A stretch of DNA of 47,653 nt from CAYXZQ01 sp964469935 (GCA_964469935.1 CAYXZQ010000007.1:1-47653), one strand, 5' to 3'; numbered from the stretch's first letter, positions 16,226 to 25,387 are shown. Numbers and translations: made by a program. Notes: generated by a model from the sequence alone, not told the origin.

Positions 16226-17941
16226 ATGATAACAACGGAAAATACAGTTGTACAGGTGGATTGCGAGGATTGCCAGCTTTCTCTGAGTTCTGTGTTCATG
16301 TCTGAGGCATGTAAGAAATGCATCAAGGGAAAGGAATACGACAGGCTGATGCTCAAGTCAAGGCTCTTCACAAAGGAGTATGACAAGCATAATAAGCTCC
16401 TATCAGTCATACCATTCTTCATCGACGTTAGGCTCGGCGTGGTGACAGAGAAGATAAAGATGGTGTCGAGCTATACCATAGAGCGCACAGGCGCCAAGGT
16501 CTACATCCTCCAGAGGCTCGAGAACGTAGGGTACATATACTACATCAAGATACCCGAGGTCAATGTGACATTCGCCCAGCTCTTCAAATTCTATGATGAG
16601 GTCGAGGAATTCAAGAAGACAGGCGAGACGACCAACGACTACATAAAGAGATGGTACCTGGAGTACGGTATCCTCGAGCATCTGCTATTCGACGACAAGG
16701 TGCTTGAGATAAACCTCAACCCGCCGGGCTACAAGACGGCTGTGAGGATAGTCCATGCCGACTTTGACGAGTGCATATCCAACATATATCCGACAGACGA
16801 TCTTCTCAACTACCTTGCGACAAGGCTCAAGATATCCACAGGCAGGCCGCTGAACAAGGCCCAGCCCCAGCTTGACGGCGAGATACTAATCGAGCACGAG
16901 AAGGGAAGGGTAGCAGCCATCATCGACCCTTTCAGCGTGTTCGGGACAGGATACTCCATAAGGAAGCACAGGGACAGGCCATGGACACTGCCGCTTTTCA
17001 TGTCAGTGAAAGCTGTAAATCCCTGGTTCTGCGGTCTCATGTCGCTTGCTATAATGCACGGCAGGACGTTCCTCTGCGCAGGGCCGAGAGGATCGGGCAA
17101 GACAGCCCTGCTGGGGAGCCTCCTCCTCGAGATACTTCCCAAATACAGGATACTGACGATAGAAGACACCCAGGAGCTGCCCATCGAGTCCTACAAGAGG
17201 ATGGGATATGACATACTGCCGCTCAAGGTCAGGAGCGCGCTTCTCGAGCACGGCATGGAGATGCCCTTCGATACTGGCCTTCGGACCTCTCTTCGGCTCG
17301 GCGATTCATGCCTGATAATCGGCGAGATAAGGAGCAAAGAGGCAAAGGTGTTGTACGAGGCCATGAGGGTGGGTGCGATGTCCAACTGCGTCGGGGGTAC
17401 TATCCATGGTGATTCACCTTACGGAGTCTTCGACAGGGTGGTCAACGACCTCGGCGTGCCCAAGGGCTCGTTCAAGGTTACGGACCTCATAATAATAGTC
17501 AACCAGATAAAGTCACCCACAGGACTTAAGAGGGTAAGGCGGGTGCTGAGCGTGACAGAGGTCACCAAGCACTGGCAAGACGAGCCTGAGTTCCAGGAGC
17601 TTCTGGTCTACAGTCCGGAGAAAGACTGCCTGGAGCCGACCGACGTATTGCTCAAGGGGAAGTCGCTCGTGCTCAACGAGATCCTTTCCAGGTCGAAGGG
17701 GTACAAGAATTACGCTACAGTACTAAAGGACCTGGAGCTTCGGGCCTGGGCCAAGAAAAGGCATCTTGAGCTCGCGCCGACAAAGGCCCATCTTGAGGCG
17801 GAGTTCATATCGGCAGCAAACATCATATTTGCAAACCTGTTCGAATTTTACAAGCCGCTCGAGGGCGCTGCTAATGAGAAGAAATTCAAGGTAGAGTTCG
17901 AGAGATATCTCAAGCAGAACTTTTATGCCAGGAAGAAATAG
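16226..17941 (+). CDS. Type II/IV secretion system ATPase (VirB11/FlaI/PilB family)
   Basis: This is probably the hexameric motor ATPase of a type IV pilus or archaellum-like machine, acting at the inner face of the membrane. It has an N-terminal zinc-ribbon pattern C-x2-C-x12-C-x2-C (Cys13, 16, 29, 32), an N-terminal domain, then the RecA-like core with Walker A GPRGSGKT (residues 286-293), TIEDTQELP (Asp box), and the Walker B and His-box region IIGEIRSKEAK...GTIHGDSP. The 571 residues fit the archaeal family. The TadC-like platform gene starts nine bases downstream, so it is a classic ATPase-platform pair. No archaellin cluster (FlaG, FlaF, FlaH) is present, so this is a pilus or secretion system rather than an archaellum. 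Confidence 0.92.
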   Translation: MITTENTVVQVDCEDCQLSLSSVFMSEACKKCIKGKEYDRLMLKSRLFTKEYDKHNKLLSVIPFFIDVRLGVVTEKIKMVSSYTIERTGAKVYILQRLENVGYIYYIKIPEVNVTFAQLFKFYDEVEEFKKTGETTNDYIKRWYLEYGILEHLLFDDKVLEINLNPPGYKTAVRIVHADFDECISNIYPTDDLLNYLATRLKISTGRPLNKAQPQLDGEILIEHEKGRVAAIIDPFSVFGTGYSIRKHRDRPWTLPLFMSVKAVNPWFCGLMSLAIMHGRTFLCAGPRGSGKTALLGSLLLEILPKYRILTIEDTQELPIESYKRMGYDILPLKVRSALLEHGMEMPFDTGLRTSLRLGDSCLIIGEIRSKEAKVLYEAMRVGAMSNCVGGTIHGDSPYGVFDRVVNDLGVPKGSFKVTDLIIIVNQIKSPTGLKRVRRVLSVTEVTKHWQDEPEFQELLVYSPEKDCLEPTDVLLKGKSLVLNEILSRSKGYKNYATVLKDLELRAWAKKRHLELAPTKAHLEAEFISAANIIFANLFEFYKPLEGAANEKKFKVEFERYLKQNFYARKK

Positions 17942-17949
17942 CCGGGAAA

Positions 17950-19842
17950 ATGGACTTACTGAAGATCTATGGGCTGGGAGAGAAGTCGCCATTAAAATTT
18001 TCCCTCCCCGACGTGGACAAGAAGCTCAAGTTCGTGGAGTTCCCTTATTCTAGCGAAGGCGTCATCGGAGTGACCTTGGCTATATTTTTGAGCTTCCTAG
18101 TCCTTACCCTGTTCTCGGTGAGCCTGAGAGCCACTGAGGCATACAGCAATGTTGCGGATTTCCTGTTCTACTTCTTCGCTTTCACAGGCATCATACTCAC
18201 CCTCGCAGCGTATATGTACCCTGTCAACATCTTCTACACCCAGAGGATGATAAGCTACAGGGAAGAGATGCTCAAGGCCATCATGAGGATGTCGACGTAC
18301 ATCACCATGAACATGAGCATGGAATACGCCATCATAAACACCACCGAGCATCTGTGGGGCACTCTCAGGACCCAGTTCAGGGACATAGTCAGGCAGCTAC
18401 GGCTCAGGGTGAAGAACACCCTTGGCGAGGTCTTCGAGGAGTACACCCCCATCTGGAATGAGGCCAATCCTGATTTTGTCAAAGCGCTCAGGCTCATTGA
18501 GACAGCTGCGATGTCTGATGACAATGACAGGAGGAAGATACTCGATGAGGTGCAGGAGACCCTGATAATCAGCTACCAGACGACAGGGAAGAGGTTTGCC
18601 GAGGAGCTCGCATCGAACGCGAAAACCCTTGTTGCGGTCGGAGTGCTCTTTCCCATCATATCCCTCATGCTCCTGCCGCTCGTGTCTGTCTTCATGCCAC
18701 AGTTCCTCAAGACCCCGCTCATCGTCTTCGTATACGACGTCCTGTTCCCTGGATTACTTCTTCTCATGGCACTCAATTTCTCAGCCAAGAGGATCCAGGT
18801 CGATACGATAAGGCTCAATGACTCTCCGATGTACCAGAAGCCTCCTGTCTGGATACTTGCCATAGGCGCGCTCATCGTCGTGAGCAGCGCGATCCCGACC
18901 ATAGTCCATCTCACGTTCATCGACATGAGCACCCAGAATTATGCATCGAGGGAATACGCCTTCTCAGGGATATTGGTATGCTGGCTCCTGGGAGCTGGAA
19001 TATGCGTGGCCATATACCTTCTCTGCTACATATACGTCAGGCGGTATGACACCCTCTGGCACGAGGTGGACGAGACAGAGCGGGACATGCCCCATCTCCT
19101 GCAGACATTCTCGACATACCTCACCCTGAACAAGTCTGTAGAGAGCATAATCCCCGAGATAATCGACGACTACAAGACCCACGGGTTCTCAAGCCACCCT
19201 GTCGTGAAATTCTTCTCGAAGCTGATGCACAACCTCAAGGTCAGCAAGAAATCCATAGCCTATCTGACAGAGAACTACCTGCCCAAGATCTGCCCCTCCA
19301 AGAAGGTCTCGGGAATACTTGCCCAGATAATATCATTCACCGACGTATCCACTGACAGCGCTGCAAAAGCCGCAAAGATGGTGAGAAAGCAGACAATAGC
19401 CATATACCAGCTGGACGACTACATTAGGACGATGCTCTCAGAGACGGTATCTCTCATCAATATCACGACCTCCATGCTTGCTCCTATGCTCTGCGCTGCA
19501 GCGATCCTCATGTCCATGGCGATTGTCAAGTCCCTCGTGTACATAGGGAACGTGCTTCAGAGCCTGACCATGGGGACAGTTGCGCAGCTGTCGCTTGTCC
19601 AGATCGAGCTCATCATACCTCCGACTGTCGTCGAAGTGATTGTCTCTATATACCTAATCGAGATGATTCTCGTTCTGTCATTCTTCTCATCCAACATAAA
19701 AGTCGGGAGCGACCAGTTCCAGCTGATAAAGGCTGTCTCAGTGAATGTGCTTATCGGGTTCATAATATTCTCTGTGATCCTCCTGGGAGGCTATTACGGC
19801 CTTGAGAAGTACATATTCCAGCAGTTCTTCGCTACGGGATGA
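17950..19842 (+). CDS. TadC/FlaJ-like membrane platform protein, duplicated T2SF domains
   Basis: This integral membrane protein is the platform partner of the secretion ATPase. Its 630 residues show hydrophobic clusters near 38-62, 70-94, 225-275, 300-365 and 500-625, with soluble helical domains between. The two cytoplasmic helical regions (about 105-220 and 380-490) are the expected two GSPII_F-type domains; the second has VDETERDMPHLLQTFSTYLTLNKS, like the DLP-x-F-L motif of TadC/FlaJ proteins. The start ATG follows the ATPase stop by nine bases with a GGG-rich ribosome site. Confidence 0.88.
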   Translation: MDLLKIYGLGEKSPLKFSLPDVDKKLKFVEFPYSSEGVIGVTLAIFLSFLVLTLFSVSLRATEAYSNVADFLFYFFAFTGIILTLAAYMYPVNIFYTQRMISYREEMLKAIMRMSTYITMNMSMEYAIINTTEHLWGTLRTQFRDIVRQLRLRVKNTLGEVFEEYTPIWNEANPDFVKALRLIETAAMSDDNDRRKILDEVQETLIISYQTTGKRFAEELASNAKTLVAVGVLFPIISLMLLPLVSVFMPQFLKTPLIVFVYDVLFPGLLLLMALNFSAKRIQVDTIRLNDSPMYQKPPVWILAIGALIVVSSAIPTIVHLTFIDMSTQNYASREYAFSGILVCWLLGAGICVAIYLLCYIYVRRYDTLWHEVDETERDMPHLLQTFSTYLTLNKSVESIIPEIIDDYKTHGFSSHPVVKFFSKLMHNLKVSKKSIAYLTENYLPKICPSKKVSGILAQIISFTDVSTDSAAKAAKMVRKQTIAIYQLDDYIRTMLSETVSLINITTSMLAPMLCAAAILMSMAIVKSLVYIGNVLQSLTMGTVAQLSLVQIELIIPPTVVEVIVSIYLIEMILVLSFFSSNIKVGSDQFQLIKAVSVNVLIGFIIFSVILLGGYYGLEKYIFQQFFATG

Positions 19843-19905
19843 AGAGCGCCCAGGCATGGATGAAAACAGAAATTATATATATGTGCGTTGCCGGGAGAAC
19901 ATATA

Positions 19906-19998
19906 ATGAACAGGACATTGATGATGATAATCGGGCTTGTCATCGCAGTGATTGCGATAGGCCTTGCCCTCTTCAGGGTTGCGCAGGTGCTCGGATAG
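19906..19998 (+). CDS. 30-residue single-helix membrane peptide
   Basis: The frame MNRTLMMIIGLVIAVIAIGLALFRVAQVLG ends TAG immediately before the ATG of the next gene (zero spacing), so it is coupled to the pilin-like cluster. Residues 5-25 form one membrane helix. A GGGAG site about six bases before the ATG and a TATA-like AATTATATATATG upstream (about 19871-19883) support real expression and a second promoter inside the locus. It looks like a minimal pilin-like helix or a small membrane regulator. It is too short for routine gene finders. Confidence 0.65.
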   Translation: MNRTLMMIIGLVIAVIAIGLALFRVAQVLG

Positions 19999-20421
19999 AT
20001 GGAAGCAGTCGAGATACTCGTGTTCCTGGGCTTTGCCGTGCTTCTCGGGGTCCTGGTCATCGGCTTTCTCGCAGGCTGGGACTACATGAGGACATACAGG
20101 GATTTTCGAAAGATGATGGGAGAGGATCCTGTCCAGGGTCTGCAGAAGGTTGACAAGACAGAATTCGCCTCGAAGCTCTATGATTTTTTCGTCGACTGCA
20201 GGGAGTCGGGGGTGAATACGAGCATGTCGCTTTACCTTGCGGATTCAGGGATATTCACAAAGCCGGAGCTCTTCGGCATCTACAGCGAGCTTGGTTGGTG
20301 CAGCACTATCCAGTCAGCAGGAAACAGCTGCGGGACCAGGGAGGACGTTGACATGCCGGACATCGTGCTCCCGAAAGTCGTGAAGATAAACTGTACAGGA
20401 GGCATGCTGTACATCAGATAA
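19999..20421 (+). CDS. Pilin-like single-helix protein 1
   Basis: The 140-residue protein begins MEAVEILVFLGFAVLLGVLVIGFLAGW, a membrane helix at the extreme N-terminus with Glu at position 5, as in mature type IV pilins but without the usual leader. The extracellular part has conserved LGWC-x4-QSA-x2-SCG-x-RED and LPKVV-x-(I/V)-x-C motifs shared with the next gene. It starts directly after the 30-residue peptide gene. It is probably a minor pilin or stalk component. Orientation with the C-terminus outside is inferred from the Cys content. Confidence 0.78.
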   Translation: MEAVEILVFLGFAVLLGVLVIGFLAGWDYMRTYRDFRKMMGEDPVQGLQKVDKTEFASKLYDFFVDCRESGVNTSMSLYLADSGIFTKPELFGIYSELGWCSTIQSAGNSCGTREDVDMPDIVLPKVVKINCTGGMLYIR

Positions 20422-20436
20422 GACAGGGTTGATAAA

Positions 20437-20880
20437 ATGGAGATGGCTGTCGAACTCATTGTGTTCCTCGGGATAGGGATAATTCTCCTGGGGCTGGTGA
20501 CGACATTCGTGTATGAGTGGAAATTCAGCGACAATGTCGGCGCCCTCAAGGACATATACGAAGGAGATTCAGGCGCCTCAGCAGCTGTCAGCGTCGACAG
20601 GACGGAGTTCATCGCGAGGGCTGCTGATTTCTGGGACTGGTGCAACCATACATATTCGCCGAAGGACAAGGTCCTCTATGTGTACAACAACGAATCCCAG
20701 AAGGACGGTACCATATCAAAGAAGGACATGTTCGACCAGTACAGGAGCCTTGGCTGGTGCAAGGGCATACAGTCAGCAGCATATTCCTGTGGCAACAGGG
20801 AGGATATCAACATGACGACCGTCACTCTTCCCAAGGTCGTGAGGGTGAGCTGCAGGAATTATACGCTTTTCATAACATGA
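20437..20880 (+). CDS. Pilin-like single-helix protein 2
   Basis: Paralogue of the preceding gene: MEMAVELIVFLGIGIILLGLVTTFV at the N-terminus (Glu6), and LGWCKGIQSAAYSCGNREDINM plus LPKVVRVSC near the C-terminus. Length is 147 residues. The 15-base gap and shared motifs suggest tandem duplication. Four conserved Cys probably make two disulfides outside the membrane. Confidence 0.78.
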   Translation: MEMAVELIVFLGIGIILLGLVTTFVYEWKFSDNVGALKDIYEGDSGASAAVSVDRTEFIARAADFWDWCNHTYSPKDKVLYVYNNESQKDGTISKKDMFDQYRSLGWCKGIQSAAYSCGNREDINMTTVTLPKVVRVSCRNYTLFIT

Positions 20881-20894
20881 GAGGATAAAAAAGG

Positions 20895-21305
20895 ATGCAG
20901 TCAGTTGAGTTGATGGTTTACCTGGTTATAGCGATAATAGTGGCAGGCTCGATAATCGCTGTCATACAGGCGGTCAGCTATGAGAAGCAGTACCATGACT
21001 TCAACAAGGTATTCTCGACAGAGAGAAGGGAGGTGTACAGCATCACCTCGGACCAGCTTGCAGGCGAGATTGCCAAGCGGTGGGAGGACTGCAGGTACGG
21101 GCTCGACAATGTCAGCTACTCGGTTTACGTCAAGGATGCTGCAAACATCACGAGAAAGGGCATCGCTGATGAGCTCCTGAGGCTTGACAAGTGCGATCTC
21201 ATAGACTGCAGGAACCGGACCGACAGCTTTTTCGTACCATATGCCATACAATCACCAAAAATTATAAATATCCGCTGTTTCAATGATACTTTAACCATCA
21301 CATGA
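20895..21305 (+). CDS. Pilin-like single-helix protein 3
   Basis: This is a more distant member of the same paralogous set. It starts MQSVELMVYLVIAIIVAGSIIAVIQ, with Glu5, and has 136 residues. The C-terminal half shows LDKCDLIDC and SPKIINIRC-x-NDTLTIT, corresponding to the LGWC and LPKVV segments of the two preceding proteins. The gene follows by 14 bases with a GAGG-containing spacer, so it belongs to the same operon. Confidence 0.76.
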   Translation: MQSVELMVYLVIAIIVAGSIIAVIQAVSYEKQYHDFNKVFSTERREVYSITSDQLAGEIAKRWEDCRYGLDNVSYSVYVKDAANITRKGIADELLRLDKCDLIDCRNRTDSFFVPYAIQSPKIINIRCFNDTLTIT

Positions 21306-21318
21306 AAAGAGGCATCGC

Positions 21319-21753
21319 ATGGACCTTCCGATAAGAATCATGATAACATTGTTCGTGGCCCTTGTAGTGGGTGGGATGATAATTGTGTTCTCCCAGCAGA
21401 TGATATCAAAATCAAGGGATGACATGGAGAAGAACCGGCCTGGCATCGACATCTCCCAGCAGGACGAGCAGAAGATTGTCGAGCTAAACACTATCGACAC
21501 TGCCCAGATGGGCGACCTCATGACCGAGTGCTATAACGAGAACCACGCCCAGACACTTGAGAGGACCCTGTGCTTTGCAGTCATCGCTAAGACAGGGAGC
21601 TGGGCATGGAGCGACGTGAAGAGCAGGTTCGAGTCAGGCAAGGGCGTGAAGGCAAACGCCACCAAGTCAAATGACGTCAATGACAATGATTTCGCTTTCA
21701 GCATTTATTTTGACCCGTTCGGCGCGACTGAGAATATTGAGATCACGCGCTAG
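21319..21753 (+). CDS. Pilin-like single-helix protein 4
   Basis: The 144-residue protein has an N-terminal helix (DLPIRIMITLFVALVVGGMIIVFSQQM) and an extracellular region with two Cys. It resembles the N-terminus of the next protein (KPIEIFIALFVI) more than the three VE-type proteins before it, so it is probably a second subtype. An AGAGG ribosome site stands eight bases before the ATG. It lies 13 bases after its neighbour. Confidence 0.74.
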   Translation: MDLPIRIMITLFVALVVGGMIIVFSQQMISKSRDDMEKNRPGIDISQQDEQKIVELNTIDTAQMGDLMTECYNENHAQTLERTLCFAVIAKTGSWAWSDVKSRFESGKGVKANATKSNDVNDNDFAFSIYFDPFGATENIEITR

Positions 21754-21783
21754 GGAAAGTAACAAACCAAAGAGGTGAATCGC

Positions 21784-22512
21784 ATGGATATATTCAGAGG
21801 GAAACTGGGCACGGACAAGCCCATAGAGATATTCATCGCCCTGTTCGTCATCCTTGCAGTTGCAATGGTGATCCTGAAGATGTTCTCAAGCCAGATAGAG
21901 CAGAAGAAGACCGAGATGGAGCAGGAGCAACAGTCAGAGGCAGCAAGGCAGGCAGTTGCCGACCTTGACATATTCTGCGACTCGGCCTGCTCAAAGGCGA
22001 CGAGGTCGCTCAAAGACAAGGTGTCGTACTGTACGAGCTATTACAAGGGAGAGATAGATATCAACAAGAACAGTATGGCGGATTTCACGACTGACCTTGA
22101 TAATATCCAAGGCTACTGCGAGGACAGAATCTACTGCGCAGCCTACAGGCCTTGCGGCTCGCTCGACATGCAGAGCTGCAAGAAGCTGACCTGCGACTAC
22201 CTGGAGAACAACATGGGCATCACGACTGACATCGACAAGGCCGACAGGCTTGTCGGGTTCGACGGAACGGACTACAACGGACTATTCCAGCCAGGCTCAT
22301 GCTGGAACAGGCTGACAAGCGAGCAGAAGAAGATGCATTGGTTCTACAATTTCATGCTGGTCCCTGACATACTGAGCACCCAGACAAGTGGGGACAAGTG
22401 CTTCTTCGAGTACGGGACCTGCGACGAGTCATGGGCTGACATCAACACTGATTACGGTTCTGACCCTACAGCATGGCAGACCCAGTGCATACCGACGACA
22501 GAGGACTTATAG
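21784..22512 (+). CDS. Pilin-like single-helix protein 5, Cys-rich
   Basis: The 242-residue protein starts MDIFRGKLGTDKPIEIFIALFVILAVAMVIL. The RGKLG before the helix is the nearest thing in the set to a class III prepilin leader. A coiled linker rich in Glu and Gln follows, then a Cys-rich extracellular domain (for example CDSACSKA, YCEDRIYCAAYRPCG, SCKKLTC). The ATG at 21784 follows AGAGGTGA by about five bases; an in-frame GTG three codons earlier is also open. Its stop abuts the next start exactly. Confidence 0.76.
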   Translation: MDIFRGKLGTDKPIEIFIALFVILAVAMVILKMFSSQIEQKKTEMEQEQQSEAARQAVADLDIFCDSACSKATRSLKDKVSYCTSYYKGEIDINKNSMADFTTDLDNIQGYCEDRIYCAAYRPCGSLDMQSCKKLTCDYLENNMGITTDIDKADRLVGFDGTDYNGLFQPGSCWNRLTSEQKKMHWFYNFMLVPDILSTQTSGDKCFFEYGTCDESWADINTDYGSDPTAWQTQCIPTTEDL

Positions 22513-22932
22513 ATGGAGCAGGCAGTATGGCTCGCTTTCGGTGTGATAGCGGTCATACTGGGATTCTCCATCATCGCAAACCTTATGACCCAGAACAAGG
22601 AGGATATGCGCTACAACAAGTTCGTCGAGTCGATAGACGCGCTGAAGAACCAGTGCGATTTTGTCTGCGATTCGCCTCTTGACACCTACCTCTCGACGGA
22701 CGTAGAGATGCCCTCAGGCATGCGGTTATACACGCAGAAGGACAGGATATGCGCAAACCTCAACATCTCGTCCACATACAATGACGAGACCAAATGCGAA
22801 CTCTGCAAATGCCCTGTCAACGGCTCACTGAACCTGCAGACAGAGGCTGCAAGAAAATCGTTCACGCTGCATAAGTACTCTTGTTATTTCGAGCGCAGGC
22901 AAAATGACATCCAGATGGAATGCAAGGGGTGA
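22513..22932 (+). CDS. Pilin-like single-helix protein 6
   Basis: The 139-residue protein starts MEQAVWLAFGVIAVILGFSIIANLM, a membrane helix at the extreme N-terminus, followed by a Cys-rich domain with CDFVCD and CELCKCP. The ATG is the base after the previous stop, so translation is coupled. The following gene begins 29 bases before its end, a further sign of tight coupling. Confidence 0.74.
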   Translation: MEQAVWLAFGVIAVILGFSIIANLMTQNKEDMRYNKFVESIDALKNQCDFVCDSPLDTYLSTDVEMPSGMRLYTQKDRICANLNISSTYNDETKCELCKCPVNGSLNLQTEAARKSFTLHKYSCYFERRQNDIQMECKG

Positions 22933-23503
22933 CACTGTCCCTTCGATGGTCCTATGGATAGGAAGCATAATAGCCGCTTTCATCTGCATCGCATGGCTTG
23001 CGAAAAATTTCGCGCCTGACCAGCTAACTGTACAGAAGGCGGACAACGAGCTAACTAATCTTCAGAAATCCCTGGACACAGCATGCAGGATGACGAACTA
23101 CTGGAAAAATTACTATCCTGAGATGAACGAGGGAAACCTGATAATCTCCGACTTGCAGGTATGCATAGACTCATCCGACTGTAGCGTTGTGTACTACTCC
23201 TCGCCCAATGCCTCTATTCCGGATTTCCAGGGTGATGACATAATCCTTACTGGCGCGCGGGCGTGCACCAGCATAGGGGTATGCAGGCCTTTCTATTTCC
23301 GGTCGCAGGACAGGCCGGTGTTCGAGCCGGGAAGGGTCGTGCTGCACAATGCGACGACCTGCGTGAGCTCCCATGAGCCTGTCACCCGCTGCAGGCTCCT
23401 GATGTGCAACATAAGCACAAGGGAATATATAGACCTGGGCAGGATAACATCAATAAACATAACAAGGGACAGGCAGGGGGTGTTTTCCATTGCCGGGAAA
23501 TAG
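22904..23503 (+). CDS. Pilin-like single-helix protein 7
   Basis: The 199-residue protein begins MTSRWNARGDTVPSMVLWIGSIIAAFICIAW. The ARG-D before the helix looks like a prepilin cleavage site. This start overlaps the previous gene by 29 bases; an internal ATG at 22946 would remove the leader and is less attractive. The extracellular part has about ten Cys, including CIDSSDCS and CRLLMC. It overlaps the next TTG start. A minor pilin or adhesin role is likely but unproven. Confidence 0.72.
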   Translation: MTSRWNARGDTVPSMVLWIGSIIAAFICIAWLAKNFAPDQLTVQKADNELTNLQKSLDTACRMTNYWKNYYPEMNEGNLIISDLQVCIDSSDCSVVYYSSPNASIPDFQGDDIILTGARACTSIGVCRPFYFRSQDRPVFEPGRVVLHNATTCVSSHEPVTRCRLLMCNISTREYIDLGRITSINITRDRQGVFSIAGK

Positions 23504-23945
23504 GGGAGTCTATTCGCTTGTGACGACATTCCTGTTCATAATGGTCATGCTGTTTGTCGTCATCGGCTTCATGTGGCTCGGTGCGGTGCTAAAGAAGAGC
23601 AAGGGCGAGATCAACGACGACCTCTCCAAGTACAACTACATTATCGATGCGAAGAACAGGCTGCTCTCATCTGACTGTTATGGTCAGGTCATCAGCGAGG
23701 CAGGAGGAAAGATGCCTGCAAACAAGACGTGCAGCTTCCCTCAGGGGACCATAAAGGGGTATGTCATCGATATGCTCGCATACCCTAACTGCACAGCGAC
23801 GCAGAAGACATGGGAGCATATGTTCAACGATGAGTCAGGACACATGTTCAGCCCCAAGGACGGTGACTCTTATCCGTATTTCGTACCGATAAAGGCGAAC
23901 GGGACTGCAAACATATGCCCTGGAAGGCTGGAGGTTATATACTGA
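23490..23945 (+). CDS. Pilin-like single-helix protein 8
   Basis: The 151-residue protein starts with TTG inside the previous gene, preceded by a strong AGGGGGTG ribosome site. Its N-terminus is MPGNRGVYSLVTTFLFIMVMLFVVIGFMW, with RG just before the helix as in archaeal prepilins. Four Cys lie in the extracellular part. An alternative GTG at 23520 would remove the leader. The last base of its stop codon is the first base of the next start. Confidence 0.72.
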   Translation: MPGNRGVYSLVTTFLFIMVMLFVVIGFMWLGAVLKKSKGEINDDLSKYNYIIDAKNRLLSSDCYGQVISEAGGKMPANKTCSFPQGTIKGYVIDMLAYPNCTATQKTWEHMFNDESGHMFSPKDGDSYPYFVPIKANGTANICPGRLEVIY

Positions 23946-25387
23946 TGGGTGTCGTCGAGAACGTCGTAGGCTCTGTTGTGCTCATACTGATACTGCTGGT
24001 GAGCGGCCTGATTTACCTTGCGGCATTCGCCCACAATGCCCAGTTCAACGAGGGTGTGAAGCTCGACATATTCTACGACGACTCGAGGATAAACGACCTC
24101 AACACCCTGCTGAAGATCACAGAGCCGAAAACCGGCCGGCCAATGGGGGTCCTGCTGGCGGATTCGGTGTTCTACAGGAGCAAGGTGCTCAGGTTCGGCA
24201 ACAAGTCTGTGAATGTCACTAACAGGACAGCCGACCTCCTCAAGATGTCCTTCGGCAACAACAAGTACTACATGGTCGTCAAGCCGAGGATAGTCAAGGT
24301 CAGCCTGAATTTCATCATAGACGGCTCTGACAGCCTGTCGCAGGAGAGGACATTCCTCGCAGGCAACCTGAAGGGGATAATCTCAAAGATCGAAACAAAG
24401 CTCAACCAGACAAACAAAGGGTACAAGACAGGTCCGGATGAGACAGATGTCATTGCAAAGATATACATCATGAGTTCAAAATCCCAGAAATGCGATGAAT
24501 TCAACAGCCTGGGTGATAGCAGGATAACCTGCATGGTCATAGACGACAAGGCTATGTACCTGCAGAACGGGACTGTAAACACAAGCTCCGACTTCATCAA
24601 CAACACCCAGTTCGATGTCGACGCGTTCCACACCTACTACAACATGACCCCACCTTTCGGTTTAGCGTGGCTGAATGAATCCCACTATGCCAACCCTTCC
24701 TATTATTTTGAGGCTGATTACGGCTACGGCACGGGCTTTGCCTCGAATTTCGACAAGAAGACGTCGCTCTCGAAGATCACGCTCCTCTTTCCCATGAGCG
24801 ATGAGCTCTCGACAAGCTCTTTTGCCGATGAGTGCTTCTACAAGGATGACTGGCCGTCCTTCCTTGAATGCACATTATGCAGGACAGACTGCCCCACGGA
24901 GAGGTCCATGAAGTCCATACAGAAAGGGATCGAGATTGCAAAGGACAACAACAATATCATAAATCCCATCTACAGCTACTCATGTGATTTCGACTATCTT
25001 GTCCCTGCATATAATATCGGATATGACACTTTTTATGGGAATCCACCGGGCACGACCAGCAACGCCTGCCAGGACCCGAACTGCCCTGGCTGCACATTGA
25101 CAGGGCCAAACCCGACAGACCCTATGTGCCTGCATCCTGAATGCGCTTCAGATATTTTGGACCAGATGGCCAACATGTCGCGAGAGACTGGAGGGGAGAT
25201 GATCAATCTTACAGACATCGGCTCGCTGGACGTCAACATAACAGACACGATAAACAAGAACATCGACCAGTTCACGTTTGAGATAGGCCGGATGAACAGC
25301 TCTCTTGAGAGGGATGTCATTCAGACAAGCCAGCCCCTGCCAGACGGCCAGCTAGTGGATATCACGCTCTGGGTCTACAAAAACTGA
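23945..25387 (+). CDS. Membrane-anchored VWA-like protein of the pilus locus
   Basis: The 480-residue protein has one N-terminal helix (about residues 5-30, NVVGSVVLILILLVSGLIYLAAF) and a large extracellular domain. IIDGSDSLSQE (Asp126, Ser128, Ser130) is a D-x-S-x-S MIDAS-like motif, as in von Willebrand A domains that bind ligands through a metal ion; VKVSLNF before it fits the first VWA strand. A Cys-rich insertion (CFYKDDWPSFLECTLCRTDC and CQDPNCPGC) follows. Further VWA motifs could not be confirmed by eye. The start ATG overlaps the previous stop by one base. VWA proteins at pilus tips often serve as adhesins, so that role is suggested here. Confidence 0.78.
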   Translation: MGVVENVVGSVVLILILLVSGLIYLAAFAHNAQFNEGVKLDIFYDDSRINDLNTLLKITEPKTGRPMGVLLADSVFYRSKVLRFGNKSVNVTNRTADLLKMSFGNNKYYMVVKPRIVKVSLNFIIDGSDSLSQERTFLAGNLKGIISKIETKLNQTNKGYKTGPDETDVIAKIYIMSSKSQKCDEFNSLGDSRITCMVIDDKAMYLQNGTVNTSSDFINNTQFDVDAFHTYYNMTPPFGLAWLNESHYANPSYYFEADYGYGTGFASNFDKKTSLSKITLLFPMSDELSTSSFADECFYKDDWPSFLECTLCRTDCPTERSMKSIQKGIEIAKDNNNIINPIYSYSCDFDYLVPAYNIGYDTFYGNPPGTTSNACQDPNCPGCTLTGPNPTDPMCLHPECASDILDQMANMSRETGGEMINLTDIGSLDVNITDTINKNIDQFTFEIGRMNSSLERDVIQTSQPLPDGQLVDITLWVYKN

